Of a DNA stretch of 64,000 nucleotides, positions 7,103 to 17,020 are shown one piece after another. Made by a program: the position numbers and the translations under genes. How positions within the stretch are numbered: the stretch's first letter is position 1; every line of letters begins with the position of its first letter. Below the pieces are notes generated by a model. It did no database searches and was not told where the DNA came from. It saw only the letters and a list, made by a program, of their open reading frames with translations. The stretch comes from Clostridia bacterium (GTDB lineage Bacteria > Bacillota > Clostridia > Oscillospirales > Acutalibacteraceae). The stretch covers positions 1 through 64,000 of the forward strand of contig JAFQEE010000004.1 in assembly GCA_017399175.1 (NCBI GenBank). The letters are read 5' to 3'.

Positions 7103-9511
7103 TTATTTCGCAACGATATTTACAAGCTTACCCTTAACGTAAATTTCCTTGATGATATTCTTACCGTCAAGCTCTGCTGCAACTTTTTCGTCAGCCTTAG
7201 CCATAGCAACTGCATCAGCCTGTTCGATGTCAGCAGGAACATTGAGCTTTGCACGGATTTTACCGTTAATCTGAACAACGATTTCGATTGTTTCATCAAT
7301 GCACTTTGCTTCATCATATGCTGGCCATTCACCGTCAGCAGCAATCATCTTACCGAAACCGCAAGTTTCCCACATTTCTTCTGTAACATGAGGAGCGAAT
7401 GGGTTAACAAGGAGAAGAAGTGCTTTGAGTTCTGCACGGTTAATTGAGCTCTTTGTATAAATTGCATTAAGAAGTGTCATAAGTGCTGCGATTGCAGTAT
7501 TGTACTTAAGTGCTTCAATGTCTTCTGTTACTTTCTTGATAGTCTTGTGGAATGAAGAAGAAAGTTCCTTTGAGAATTCGTCTCCGTCGACGAGAATTTC
7601 CTGTAAATTCCAGATTCTGTCAACAAATCTCTTACAACCCTTAACTGAATTTTCTGACCAAGGAGCAGCCTGTTCATAGTCACCCATAAAGAGTACATAA
7701 GTACGAAGAACGTCAGCACCGAAAACATCAACAACTTCGTTAGGGTCAATAACATTACCACGGGATTTACTCATCTTAACACCATCAGGGCCTAAGATAA
7801 GTCCCTGTGCTGTTCTCTTTGCATATGGTTCTGCGTGAGGAACTGCACCTATGTCATAAAGGAACTTGTGCCAGAAACGAGAATAGATAAGATGACGAGT
7901 AACATGTTCCATACCACCATTGTACCAATCAACAGGCATCCAGTAATTGAGTTTGTCCATATCAGCAAGACATTCATCATTATGTGGGTCAATGTATCGA
8001 AGGAAATACCATGATGAACCTGCCCACTGTGGCATTGTGTCAGTTTCTCTCTTTGCATCGCCACCGCATTTCGGACACTTGCAGTTTACATAAGAATCAA
8101 TCTTTGCAAGCGGACTTTCACCGTCTGTACCAGGTGCAAAGTTTTCAACATCAGGAAGTCTTAATGGAAGTTCTTCATAAGGAACAGCAACCATACCGCA
8201 CTTTTCACAATGAACGATTGGAATTGGTTCACCCCAATAACGCTGACGGTTGAATGCCCAGTCCTTCATCTTGTACTGCACACCGCCTTCACCGATACCT
8301 TTTTCCTGTAAGAAATCAATCATCTTTGCGATTGAATCCTTTTTGTTATCAATACCGTTAAGAAAATCAGAGTTAACCATTTCGCCGTCACCTGCATAAG
8401 CAGCTTCGTCGATGTTGCCACCCTTGATAACCTCAATAATATCGATACCGAATTTCTTTGCGAAGTCATAGTCACGGTCGTCGTGTGCAGGAACAGCCAT
8501 AATAGCACCTGTACCGTAACCCATCATAACATAGTCAGATATGTAAATTGGAATATCCTTACCATTTACAGGGTTCTTCGCTGTAATACCTGCAATCTTA
8601 ACACCTGTCTTGTCTTTTACAAGTTGTGTACGCTCAAATTCAGTCTTCTTTGCACATTCAGTTCTGTATGCAAGAATTTCGTCCATATTAGAAATCTTAT
8701 CAGCATACTTGTCGATAATCGGATGTTCAGGTGCCATAACCATAAATGTAACACCGAAAAGAGTGTCAGGACGAGTTGTGTAAATCTTTAATTCTTCAGA
8801 AATTTCGTTAAGGTTGAAGTTAACGAAAGCACCTCTTGACTTACCAATCCAGTTAACCTGCTGAAGTTTGATGTTTGGAAGATAGTCAACATCATTTAAT
8901 CCTTCAAGAAGTTTGTCTGCATACTCTGTAATTCTTAAGTACCAAACATCCTTTGATTTCTGTACAACATCGCTGTGACAGATATCACACTTACCACCCT
9001 GTGAGTCCTCGTTTGAAAGAACAACCTTACAAGATGGGCAATAGTTAACAAGAGTCTTGTCACGGAAAGCAAGTCCGTTTTCAAACATTTTAAGGAAAAT
9101 CCACTGTGTCCATTTATAGTATTTATCGTCAGTTGTATCAACTACTCTTGAATAGTCGAATGAGAAACCGACTCTCTTTAACTGACTTGTGAACTTCTGG
9201 ATGTTCATATCAGTTACTTTTCTTGGGTGAATACCTGTTTTGATAGCATAGTTTTCTGTTGGAAGACCGTAAGCATCAAAACCGATTGGGAAAAGCACAT
9301 TGTAGCCCTGAAGTCTTCTTTTTCTTGATACTACTTCAAGACCTGAGTATGCCTTGATGTGACCAACGTGCATACCTGCACCTGACGGATAAGGGAACTC
9401 AACAAGGCCATAGAATTTTGGCTTGTCGGAATTATCCTGTGCCTCAAAAACCTTTGCCTCGTCCCATTTCTGTTGCCATTTTTGTTCGGTGGCTTTAAAA
9501 TCGTAATTCAT
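7103..9511 (-). CDS. leuS: Leucyl-tRNA synthetase
   Basis: An 802-residue class I aminoacyl-tRNA synthetase that charges tRNA-Leu. It has the HIGH-type motif (PYPSGAGMHVGH, about 41-52), a CP1 editing domain with YTTRPDTLFG, a zinc-binding Cys cluster (CPSCKVVL...CDICH), the LeuRS-specific WAFNRQRYWGEP block and the KMSKSRGN signature (about 575). Length and order match bacterial LeuRS. It is the last gene of the minus-strand housekeeping run, ~100 bp after rsfS, with AAGAAGG before the ATG. I find no T-box leader in that gap. Confidence 0.97.
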   Translation of the reverse strand: MNYDFKATEQKWQQKWDEAKVFEAQDNSDKPKFYGLVEFPYPSGAGMHVGHIKAYSGLEVVSRKRRLQGYNVLFPIGFDAYGLPTENYAIKTGIHPRKVTDMNIQKFTSQLKRVGFSFDYSRVVDTTDDKYYKWTQWIFLKMFENGLAFRDKTLVNYCPSCKVVLSNEDSQGGKCDICHSDVVQKSKDVWYLRITEYADKLLEGLNDVDYLPNIKLQQVNWIGKSRGAFVNFNLNEISEELKIYTTRPDTLFGVTFMVMAPEHPIIDKYADKISNMDEILAYRTECAKKTEFERTQLVKDKTGVKIAGITAKNPVNGKDIPIYISDYVMMGYGTGAIMAVPAHDDRDYDFAKKFGIDIIEVIKGGNIDEAAYAGDGEMVNSDFLNGIDNKKDSIAKMIDFLQEKGIGEGGVQYKMKDWAFNRQRYWGEPIPIVHCEKCGMVAVPYEELPLRLPDVENFAPGTDGESPLAKIDSYVNCKCPKCGGDAKRETDTMPQWAGSSWYFLRYIDPHNDECLADMDKLNYWMPVDWYNGGMEHVTRHLIYSRFWHKFLYDIGAVPHAEPYAKRTAQGLILGPDGVKMSKSRGNVIDPNEVVDVFGADVLRTYVLFMGDYEQAAPWSENSVKGCKRFVDRIWNLQEILVDGDEFSKELSSSFHKTIKKVTEDIEALKYNTAIAALMTLLNAIYTKSSINRAELKALLLLVNPFAPHVTEEMWETCGFGKMIAADGEWPAYDEAKCIDETIEIVVQINGKIRAKLNVPADIEQADAVAMAKADEKVAAELDGKNIIKEIYVKGKLVNIVAK

Positions 9512-9615
9512 ATATATAACCTTCTTTAAAGATATTTTTTCTGATTTAGTACTTCAGTCGATTTACAAACTAAAGTATATCACGCATACTGGCGAAAAAT
9601 TACTCGTCAAGATGA

Positions 9616-9972
9616 TTAATCTTCTGTAATAATTTCGCTGATGTCATATTCCTTAGCATCACCCCAGAGATGTTCAAGGCTGTAAGTTTCTCTCTGGTCA
9701 GGTGTGAAAAGGTGAACAACAACGGTGTTGTAATCGAGCAAAATCCAACCTGTTGATTTACCCTCAACATTTCTTGGTTCAACACCCTGTTTTGTGAGTC
9801 CATCCTGAACTTCATCGGACAATGCACGGATATGAGTGCCTGATGTACCCGTTGCAATTACAAAGTAATCGGCAACTGATGAAAGTTCAGTAATTTCAAG
9901 TGATTTAATATTTGTTGCCTTCTTACTGTCAAGAGTAGCAACAATATTTTTCATAAGTTCTGTTCTGTCCAT
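9616..9972 (-). CDS. rsfS: Ribosome silencing factor RsfS
   Basis: A 118-residue RsfS/Iojap protein. Family features are visible: ITELSSVADYFVIATGTS near the N-terminus, STGWILLDYNTVVVHLFTPDQRETYSLEHLW at the C-terminal half. RsfS binds uL14 on the 50S subunit and blocks joining with 30S during starvation. The ATG abuts the yqeK stop codon with no gap, so the two are almost certainly co-transcribed. The LytR-type gene often found between yqeK and rsfS in clostridia is absent here. Confidence 0.93.
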   Translation of the reverse strand: MDRTELMKNIVATLDSKKATNIKSLEITELSSVADYFVIATGTSGTHIRALSDEVQDGLTKQGVEPRNVEGKSTGWILLDYNTVVVHLFTPDQRETYSLEHLWGDAKEYDISEIITED

Positions 9973-10548
9973 TTATTTTATCCTTTCTGCAAGGTAGTTA
10001 AATGCTTTTACCGTGTCAAGATGAATCGGTTTATGTTTCCTCGCATTATCTTCAATAGTAAATGAAAGTCCGCGAATACACGTTTTTTCAAGACTTTCTT
10101 CTGCCATCATTCTTACTTCCTTGACATCAGGGTATTCCCTGTCATCGGAAGTCAAATCTGCAACATAAATTATTTTTTCAAGCAAGGTCATATTCTCCTT
10201 ACCTGTAGTATGCCATCTTACTGCTGAAAGTATTTCTTCGTCAGTAACATTAAGCATTTTACGAAGATATACCTCACCTGCTATCGCGTGAAGCGTTACG
10301 GTAATATTCTTTTCACTTTCTGTAAGACATTGACCGTCACTCTCAATAAGTTCAAGCATTTTTTCAGCAGGTTCATATCGCATTATATCGTGAACAAGAC
10401 CCGCTGTATATGCCTTTTCAGGGTCACCACCGAATATTTCGGCAAGTTCCTTTGCCTTTTTTGCAACACAGATTGAGTGATAAAGTCTTTGTTCCGTTAG
10501 TCGTTCTTTAAGGATTTCAAGGAACTCAATATTTCTTTCCGTATCCAT
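9973..10548 (-). CDS. yqeK: HD-domain Ap4A hydrolase, YqeK family
   Basis: A 191-residue HD-superfamily protein with the metal-binding series H (LYHSICVAKKA), HD (GLVHDIMR), H (LHAIAGEVY), H (RWHTTGKENM) and D (YVADL). YqeK enzymes hydrolyse diadenosine tetraphosphate symmetrically to ADP. It lies directly after nadD, the standard arrangement. The chosen ATG at 10548 overlaps the nadD end by 23 bp; an upstream in-frame start would overlap nadD by 95 bp and lacks family similarity. It ends flush against rsfS. Confidence 0.9.
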   Translation of the reverse strand: MDTERNIEFLEILKERLTEQRLYHSICVAKKAKELAEIFGGDPEKAYTAGLVHDIMRYEPAEKMLELIESDGQCLTESEKNITVTLHAIAGEVYLRKMLNVTDEEILSAVRWHTTGKENMTLLEKIIYVADLTSDDREYPDVKEVRMMAEESLEKTCIRGLSFTIEDNARKHKPIHLDTVKAFNYLAERIK

Positions 10549-11155
10549 AGAGTTTGTTTGTCTCCATATACTCAATAATTTCAGGGTCAACAAGACCGTA
10601 AAGACTTCTCTTCTGGTCAATTCTTTCCCTGATTTCGCTTGAACTTACTTCATAAGCATCAAGAAGTGAAATATGTACATTCTTCGCATCAAGCTGTGGC
10701 ATATAAATGCCCAATCTTTCAAATGCATAAGCACGAAGTGCCTGAACATCGTCATCATTATCACGGGATGCAACACAAATTGTGCATTTTTCAAGCAACT
10801 CCTTGTGCTTATACCACTTATGGAAAATAAGGAACATATCTGAACCTATAATGAGATAAAGTTCATCATTAGGATACTTTTTCATAAGCTCGTCAACAGT
10901 AAAAATCGTATAACTGCTTGTTTCCCTATCCATTTCCATAGTGCTTATTTCAAATTTAGGGTTCTTAAAAGCAATTTTGCACATTGCAACTCTGTGCTTG
11001 TTATCAGCCAAATCGTCACAACGCTTATGTGTAGGAATTTTATTAGGAATGATTAAAACCTTGTCGAGTTCTAACTCCTCTGCCATTTTTTCAATCATTC
11101 TTGTGTGTCCCTTATGAGGAGGATTGAATGTTCCGCCGAAAATACCTATCTTCAT
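10526..11155 (-). CDS. nadD: Nicotinate-nucleotide adenylyltransferase
   Basis: A 209-residue nucleotidyltransferase with GGTFNPPHKGH (the GXFXPX(T/H)XXH phosphate-binding motif, residues 8-18) and SSSEIRERI near the C-terminus (ISSTXXR type). It adenylates nicotinate mononucleotide in NAD synthesis. The start overlaps the yhbY stop by 4 bp, and the end overlaps yqeK, indicating translational coupling along yhbY-nadD-yqeK. Confidence 0.96.
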   Translation of the reverse strand: MKIGIFGGTFNPPHKGHTRMIEKMAEELELDKVLIIPNKIPTHKRCDDLADNKHRVAMCKIAFKNPKFEISTMEMDRETSSYTIFTVDELMKKYPNDELYLIIGSDMFLIFHKWYKHKELLEKCTICVASRDNDDDVQALRAYAFERLGIYMPQLDAKNVHISLLDAYEVSSSEIRERIDQKRSLYGLVDPEIIEYMETNKLYGYGKKY

Positions 11156-11457
11156 CTTTTATTCGCCTTCTTTTTCTCGTCTTTATGAAGTTCAGGGTTG
11201 TAACGATAGAAAATCATACTTCCACCGATTACACCAACGCAATCACTGTTTGTTGCTTCTGCAAGTTTTTGTGCAATTACTTTTGGTTTTTCAGGACTTG
11301 TTTCCAAAAGCACCTTGATTTTAATAAGTTCGCGTGCCTTGAGTGCGTCATCAGTCTGCTTTATAAGTGCATCTGAAATTCCGCCTTTGCCAACCTGAAA
11401 CAATGCCTGAAGCCCGTTCGCCTGACTTCTCCAATATGCTCTTTCTTTACTTGTCAT
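11152..11457 (-). CDS. yhbY: YhbY/CRM-domain RNA-binding protein
   Basis: A 101-residue single CRM-domain protein. The conserved GLQALFQVGKGGIS (GxxG loop) and LIKIKVL segments are present. YhbY proteins associate with pre-50S ribosomes and assist large-subunit assembly; the homologous fold occurs in plant splicing factors. It precedes nadD with a 4-bp overlap, as in many Firmicutes. Confidence 0.92.
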   Translation of the reverse strand: MTSKERAYWRSQANGLQALFQVGKGGISDALIKQTDDALKARELIKIKVLLETSPEKPKVIAQKLAEATNSDCVGVIGGSMIFYRYNPELHKDEKKKANKR

Positions 11458-11487
11458 ATTATTCTCCTAAATTGTTGTCGTTTGTAT

Positions 11488-11572
11488 GTCATTCTGAGGA
11501 ACAAAGTGACGAAGAATCTATGTTGGTTAACTGTTCACTTTAATCGAGATTCTTCGCTACGCTCAGAATGAC
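11488..11572. repeat. GTCATTCTGAG long inverted repeat (copy 2)
   Basis: Ends GTCATTCTGAG and CTCAGAATGAC with inner GAAGAATCT/AGATTCTTCG arms. It lies in the gap between rdgB and yhbY, inside the otherwise compact minus-strand operon run. Confidence 0.85.
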
Positions 11573-11581
11573 CTGTTTGTT

Positions 11582-12169
11582 TTATAAATATTTTGGTAAT
11601 TCTTCTACAAATTTTCTTAACGCATTTCCACGGTGACTTACCTTATCTTTTTCTTCAGCAGAAAGTTCACCGAATGTCTTTTCCCCTACAAGGAACACAG
11701 GGTCATAACCAAAACCACCGTTACCGTGTACCTCATGTGCGATTATACCCTCGCAAGTGCCACGAACTGAAAAACTTCTTCCGTCAGGAAAACAGCAACA
11801 AACACAACTTACAAATCGAGCTGTGCGTTCTTCGTCAGGCACATCTTTCATTAACCTCAAAAGTTTTTCGTTATTTTTAGCATCGTTTCCGTGCTCACCA
11901 CCGAAACGGGCAGAATAAACTCCAGGTGCACCGTCAAGATAGTCCACCATAAGTCCTGAATCGTCTGCAACACAGACCATTCCGCTTTCTTTACAGCCAC
12001 TATCGGCCTTTAAAAATGCATTTTCTTCAAATGTTTCTCCTGTTTCTTCCACATCGGAGAGTTCAATTCCTGCCATATCAGCAGTTAAAACATTTATTCC
12101 AAGCGGTGAGAGAATTCTCTGTAATTCCGCCTGCTTTTTCATATTATGAGTTGCGATTAAAAAGTCCAA
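11582..12169 (-). CDS. rdgB: XTP/dITP diphosphatase (RdgB/HAM1)
   Basis: A 195-residue Ham1-family enzyme that removes non-canonical purine triphosphates (XTP, dITP) from the nucleotide pool. Motifs seen: [11 protein letters not shown] (N-terminal nucleotide site), VADDSGLMVDYLDGAPGVYSARF, GFGYDPVF, and SHRGNALRKF at the C-terminus. The start overlaps the ftsY coding end by 26 bp, so it is coupled to ftsY. Confidence 0.95.
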   Translation of the reverse strand: MDFLIATHNMKKQAELQRILSPLGINVLTADMAGIELSDVEETGETFEENAFLKADSGCKESGMVCVADDSGLMVDYLDGAPGVYSARFGGEHGNDAKNNEKLLRLMKDVPDEERTARFVSCVCCCFPDGRSFSVRGTCEGIIAHEVHGNGGFGYDPVFLVGEKTFGELSAEEKDKVSHRGNALRKFVEELPKYL

Positions 12170-13304
12170 AGAATCCCCTTCTCTTCTTTTCTTTCTTTTC
12201 AGGCTCTTCCTCTGCCTGTTCTTCTATCTCTTCTTCCTGTTGGAGTCCTGTATCATCTGTTTCGGAATCTTCTGGAGTGTCTCCAACGTCTTCAAGGGAG
12301 AGTTCTTCTTGTAAAATATCTTCATTAACTTCTTCGAGTTCTTCTTTGCTCTCTTCAACAATTTCAATTGAGATGTCCTCCTCTTCCTTGTACTCTATCT
12401 TATCAAACAAACCGTCTGCAAATGCTGATGGCTTGAATGGTTGCAAGTCGTCAATCTGTTCACCAACACCGATAAACTTAACAGGAATTCCAAGCTCGTT
12501 CTTGATTGCCAACACAACACCACCGCGAGCAGTACCGTCAAGCTTCGTAAGAACAATACCTGTGATTTCAGCAACTGCCTGAAATTCACGAGCCTGATTA
12601 ACTGCATTCTGTCCTGTTGTTGAATCAAGAACCAACAAAACTTCACGGTCAGAGTACGGCAATTCACGGTCAATGACTCTGTAAATCTTATTAAGTTCGT
12701 CCATAAGATTCTTCTTATTGTGAAGACGACCTGCAGTATCAATAATGATAATCTCGTTATCTCTTGCCTTTGCTGCATTAATTGTATCGAATACAACAGC
12801 AGCAGGGTCAGCACCTTCCTTGTGCTTGATAATATCAACGCCTGCACGGTCAGCCCAAATTTGTAACTGGTCAATAGCAGCAGCACGGAATGTATCGGCA
12901 GCACCAAGAATAACACTCTTGCCCTGTGCCTTGTACATAGCAGCCATTTTACCGATTGTTGTTGTTTTACCAACACCGTTTACACCAATCACAAGGATAA
13001 TTGACGGAACTGTGATAAGTCCCATATCCTCGCCACCGTAAAGCATTTCGGAAATAATGTCCTTAATCTTCTGACGCACTTCATTGGCATCTTTAATTTT
13101 GCCTTTTTCTGCTTCTTCACGAAGTTTTTCTGTAATTTCAACGGCAGTTGTAACACCAACGTCACCCATAACAAGAATTTCTTCAAGTTCAGTATAAAGG
13201 TCGTCTGTGATTTCGTCGAAGCTATCGAGCATATCATCGATAGCACCTGCCATTTTATTTCTTGTCTTTGTAAGACCAAAATTGATTTTCTTAAAAATTC
13301 CCAT
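12144..13304 (-). CDS. ftsY: Signal recognition particle receptor FtsY, with C-terminal acidic/basic tail
   Basis: A 386-residue SRP GTPase and receptor for co-translational membrane targeting. It has the N domain (about 1-90), P-loop GVNGVGKT (107-114), DTAGR, and [10 protein letters not shown] of the NG core. The N-terminus begins [11 protein letters not shown] and has no acidic domain. Residues about 302-386 form a strongly acidic, Glu-rich extension ending in [17 protein letters not shown], which resembles the N-terminal basic-aromatic membrane anchor of E. coli FtsY but sits at the other end. It follows smc, as usual, with a repeat between them, and overlaps rdgB. Confidence 0.95.
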   Translation of the reverse strand: MGIFKKINFGLTKTRNKMAGAIDDMLDSFDEITDDLYTELEEILVMGDVGVTTAVEITEKLREEAEKGKIKDANEVRQKIKDIISEMLYGGEDMGLITVPSIILVIGVNGVGKTTTIGKMAAMYKAQGKSVILGAADTFRAAAIDQLQIWADRAGVDIIKHKEGADPAAVVFDTINAAKARDNEIIIIDTAGRLHNKKNLMDELNKIYRVIDRELPYSDREVLLVLDSTTGQNAVNQAREFQAVAEITGIVLTKLDGTARGGVVLAIKNELGIPVKFIGVGEQIDDLQPFKPSAFADGLFDKIEYKEEEDISIEIVEESKEELEEVNEDILQEELSLEDVGDTPEDSETDDTGLQQEEEIEEQAEEEPEKKEKKRRGFFGLFNRNS

Positions 13305-13331
13305 AATGATACCTTTCTGTAGAGAGAATTT

Positions 13332-13446
13332 ATCCCCTCCCTCTCCGAGGGAGGTGTCTGCGTCAGCAGACGGAGGGAGTCATTATTTTTTGTTTACTCC
13401 CTCAGTCAAATGCTACGCATTTGCCAGCTCCCTCAATGAGGGAGCG
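13332..13446. repeat. CTCCCTC-type long inverted repeat (copy 2)
   Basis: Arms CCTCCCTCTCCGAGGGAGG and CTCCCTCAATGAGGGAG with inner GTCTGCG/CAGACGGAGGG hairpins, inserted between smc and ftsY. Confidence 0.75.
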
Positions 13447-13450
13447 TAAT

Positions 13451-16400
13451 TTATGCTAAACCTAATTTTCTTGCCAACTCTGCAGTTTTGAGTTCAAGTA
13501 TCTTTGATACGCCTTCTTCCTGCATTGTAACACCATAAAGCATATCTGCTTCTTCCATTGTGCCACGACGGTGAGTAATAAGAATGAACTGTGTATTCTT
13601 TGTCATTCTTCTTACATACTGTGCGTATCTTACAACATTGACATCGTCGAGTGCTGCCTCAACCTCGTCAAAAATTACAAACGGAGCAGGAGTAACCTTA
13701 AGAATTGCAAAAAGAAGTGCGATAGCAGAAAGTCCCTTTTCACCACCTGAAAGCAGGTTGATATTCTGAACATTCTTACCCGGTGGCTGAACCTTGATTT
13801 CGATGTCACATTCAAGCACATTCATCTCATCCTCAAGAACAAGCTCGGCTTTACCGCCACCGAAAAGTTCTGCAAAGGTTTCGCCGAATGCCACATTGAT
13901 TTTCTGGAACTGTTCACGGAACTGAACACTCATCTTTGTTGTCAAATCATCAATAAGCTTAATGAGTTCTGCCTTTGATTTTTCCACATCTCCGATTTGT
14001 TCTGACATAAATTCATATCTTTCGGAAACTTCCTTGTATTCGTCAATAGCAGAAACATTGACTGAACCGAGTCCTCTGATTTCGTTCTTGAGTGCTGAAA
14101 GTCGTGTTCTTGCATCGCCTATGTTTTCAATGACGATTTCAAGGGCTATTGCCTCACGTCTTGTCAACTGATACTCATCATAAAGCTTTGAGTTGTATTC
14201 CTCATATTCACCAAGCATTGATGCCTTGCGTTCTTCAAGTCGAGCAAGTTCACCGCTGATTCGCTCTCTTTCAGAGTTCTTTTCTTTTTCAAGATTACGA
14301 AGATTTGTATTTTCCTTTTCAAGCTGTGCACGAGCATCAAGCAAATCGTCAATATCTGTCTTTGCGTTACCACATTGTTTGCGGAGTTCATCGGCAGACT
14401 GTCGAAGACTTTCAATGTCATTTGTAAGCCAGATATTCTTGTTTCTGAATGCTTCGATTTCATTGTCAAGTTCTGACAGCCTGTCAGAATGTGAGCCTTT
14501 AAGAATATTAAGTCTGCGAATATTGTCATCAGCAGATTCAATATCCTTCTGGAAGCCTAAAATCTCAAGTCGAATTTGTTCAGCCTTTTGTGCAAGCTCT
14601 TCACGAACAAGTGCAAGACTTTCTCTGTCACCGCTGACTGCTTCAAGGCTCTTTTCCTTTTCTGCAATCTCATTTGTGAGTTCTTCTACTTTTGTTTTTG
14701 CAGTAAGACTATCCTCTTGTATTTTGTCAATTCTTTCATTCAGTATTCTTTCTTCCTCGATGAGTTCACCAACGCCACCTGATGAAGTTTCATACTGCTG
14801 TGTAGCAAGGTTATATTCACCCTCAAGACGGATTTTTTCTTCGTTTGCTGAAAGGATGTCACCTTCGATACCATTAAGGTCAGCAACGGCAGAAGCCAAA
14901 TCCTCTGAAAGCATCTTTTCCTGAATGAGAAGTGCTTGTTTCTTTTCTTGTAAATCCTTAACACTTGCAGTAAGCTTTTCAATCTCGTTACTACGGCTGA
15001 GCATTCCCACACCGTGAGCCTTACTACCACCGGTCATTGAACCGCCGGCATTGATAACCTGACCGTCAAGTGTAACAATCTTAAATCTGTTTTTATATTT
15101 CTTTGCCATTGTGATGGCAGAGTCCATATCTTCACAAACAACAGTTTTACCAAGAAGATTTTCAATAATCTCTCTGTACTGCTTGTCCGTAGATACGAGT
15201 TCAGATGCGATATTCACAAATCCAAAGCAATCGTCAAGGTCGCTTTCTTCAAGTCGTCTTGATTTGATTGCAGTAAGCGGTAAGAATGTTGCACGACCAC
15301 CGCGAGTTTCTTTAAGAAAAGCGATTGCTCTTTTCGCATCGTTTTCATTGTCAACAACAATGTTCTGAATAGCGTTTGCAAGAGCAGTTTCAACTGCTAC
15401 AGAATATTTATCCTTAACAGTTATAAGCTGTGAAAGTGGTCCGTGAATGCCGTTTAATGCACCACGCTTGCTTTCTTTCATAACGCTACGGACAGAGCCC
15501 TGATAACCCTCCATATTTTTTTCAAGGTCATCAAGAATTCTTATTCTTTCATTTTTACGGTCAATCTCACTTTGTAATGTGCTGATTTCAGCCTTGACCT
15601 TTTCACTTTTTTCTGTTCTTGTTTCTACCTTTATTCTGTAACCGTCAACTGCGTTTTTATACTCGTTGATTTTTTCAATACACTCGTCGAGAACTTTTTT
15701 CGCATTGTTTTTCTTTTCTTCAAGTGCTAAAACAACTTCTTTACGGTTACCTAAAAGCTCGTCAATAGCAGTAATTCTTGTCTTGATTTCTTCAATCTGT
15801 GAATTTGCTGTTTCGCTGATAACACGATTATCAGCAAGATTTACTGTAAGAACTGAAATTTCCTTTGCAAGTTCAGCAGCAACAGTTGCGAATTCGTTAT
15901 TTTCAACCTGCAATTTTTCGATTTCAGCAATCTGTTCACGGAGTTTTTCGTTTGCATCATCAAGACCTGCTTGTGACACTTGTTTCTGTTTTTCGGTTTC
16001 TTCAACCTGTGCGTCAATGTCCAAATCATCCTGATTTGCCATTAATTTATCTTTTTCGAGTCTTTCGATAGATTCGTTGTTATGTAAAATTGAGTTTTCG
16101 TAAACCTTTGCCTGTGCTTCAAGTTCGGCAGCCTGCTCCTCGAAATGAGATGTTGATGAACGAACTTCTTCAATTTTCACATTGATTTCGTGATTTTTTT
16201 CAAGAATGTCATTCATCTTTTGCTCAATTTCTTCAAGCTGACGCTGTGCATCCTTGTACTGAACGGAAGCAATATCGATTTTTCTGTCCTGTTCCTTTAA
16301 TTTTTCCTGTGTTTTCTCAATATTATAAAGCCAGATGCCGATTTCAAGATTTTTTCTTTCTTCAGCAAGGACTAAAAATTTCTGTGCCTTTTCACTCTGT

Positions 16401-17020
16401 GTCTTTAAAGGGCCAACACGGCTTTCAAGTTCCGATAAAATATCTCTGAGTCGGACAAGGTTTTCTTCTGCCTGTGAAAGTCTTTTAAGTGCATCGTGTC
16501 TTTTATAACGGAAATGTGAAATGCCTGCTGCTTCTTCAAACATTTCACGGCGTTCACCTGATTTTGAAGAAATGAGTTCAGCAATTTTACCCTGACTGAC
16601 CATTGAATAGCCGTCACGACCAAGACCAGTATCCATAAAGAGTTCGTTAATATCACGAAGTCTTACGCTTTCACCATTGATTTTATATTCGCTGTCACCA
16701 CTACGATAAAAACGACGAGTAATATTTACTTCATCGCAATCCTTACCAAGTGTACGGTCAGTATTATCAAGACAAAGTGTAACCTCCGCAAAGCCTGTTG
16801 CTTTACGGAACTTTGTACCGCTGAAAATAACATCTTCCATTTTTGAGCCACGAAGACTCTTTGTTGACTGTTCACCAAGAACCCAACGGACAGCGTCAGA
16901 AATATTACTCTTACCACTACCATTAGGACCAACAACACCTGTTATTCCCTTATTAAATTGAAGTACTGTTTTTTCGGGACAGGACTTAAAGCCCTGCATT
17001 GTAATTGATTTTAAAATCAT
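13451..17020 (-). CDS. smc: Chromosome segregation ATPase SMC
   Basis: A 1189-residue SMC subunit of condensin. Walker A GPNGSGKS (31-38) is in the N-terminal head. Two long coiled coils (about 170-490 and 690-1000) flank a hinge (about 510-670, with the GGSMTGGS glycines). The C-terminal head carries the ABC signature LLSGGEKGLSA and Walker B FVIFDEVEAALDD. It works with ScpA/ScpB (not in the window) in chromosome compaction. It overlaps the upstream radical SAM gene by 4 bp. The signature reads KGLSA instead of the commoner KALTA. The head and hinge motifs I checked are present and the length is normal. Confidence 0.98.
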   Translation of the reverse strand: MILKSITMQGFKSCPEKTVLQFNKGITGVVGPNGSGKSNISDAVRWVLGEQSTKSLRGSKMEDVIFSGTKFRKATGFAEVTLCLDNTDRTLGKDCDEVNITRRFYRSGDSEYKINGESVRLRDINELFMDTGLGRDGYSMVSQGKIAELISSKSGERREMFEEAAGISHFRYKRHDALKRLSQAEENLVRLRDILSELESRVGPLKTQSEKAQKFLVLAEERKNLEIGIWLYNIEKTQEKLKEQDRKIDIASVQYKDAQRQLEEIEQKMNDILEKNHEINVKIEEVRSSTSHFEEQAAELEAQAKVYENSILHNNESIERLEKDKLMANQDDLDIDAQVEETEKQKQVSQAGLDDANEKLREQIAEIEKLQVENNEFATVAAELAKEISVLTVNLADNRVISETANSQIEEIKTRITAIDELLGNRKEVVLALEEKKNNAKKVLDECIEKINEYKNAVDGYRIKVETRTEKSEKVKAEISTLQSEIDRKNERIRILDDLEKNMEGYQGSVRSVMKESKRGALNGIHGPLSQLITVKDKYSVAVETALANAIQNIVVDNENDAKRAIAFLKETRGGRATFLPLTAIKSRRLEESDLDDCFGFVNIASELVSTDKQYREIIENLLGKTVVCEDMDSAITMAKKYKNRFKIVTLDGQVINAGGSMTGGSKAHGVGMLSRSNEIEKLTASVKDLQEKKQALLIQEKMLSEDLASAVADLNGIEGDILSANEEKIRLEGEYNLATQQYETSSGGVGELIEEERILNERIDKIQEDSLTAKTKVEELTNEIAEKEKSLEAVSGDRESLALVREELAQKAEQIRLEILGFQKDIESADDNIRRLNILKGSHSDRLSELDNEIEAFRNKNIWLTNDIESLRQSADELRKQCGNAKTDIDDLLDARAQLEKENTNLRNLEKEKNSERERISGELARLEERKASMLGEYEEYNSKLYDEYQLTRREAIALEIVIENIGDARTRLSALKNEIRGLGSVNVSAIDEYKEVSERYEFMSEQIGDVEKSKAELIKLIDDLTTKMSVQFREQFQKINVAFGETFAELFGGGKAELVLEDEMNVLECDIEIKVQPPGKNVQNINLLSGGEKGLSAIALLFAILKVTPAPFVIFDEVEAALDDVNVVRYAQYVRRMTKNTQFILITHRRGTMEEADMLYGVTMQEEGVSKILELKTAELARKLGLA

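Noticed and set aside
9512..9615. T-box leader before leuS
   Set aside because: The gap is too short and lacks the T-box sequence and a terminator/antiterminator pair.
12016..12582. Ser-rich plus-strand open frame of 188 codons
   Set aside because: It is the antisense of the Glu-rich ftsY tail; Glu codons read backwards give Ser/Phe codons.
14193..14924. Ser-rich plus-strand frame of 243 codons
   Set aside because: Antisense of the smc coiled coil; composition artefact.
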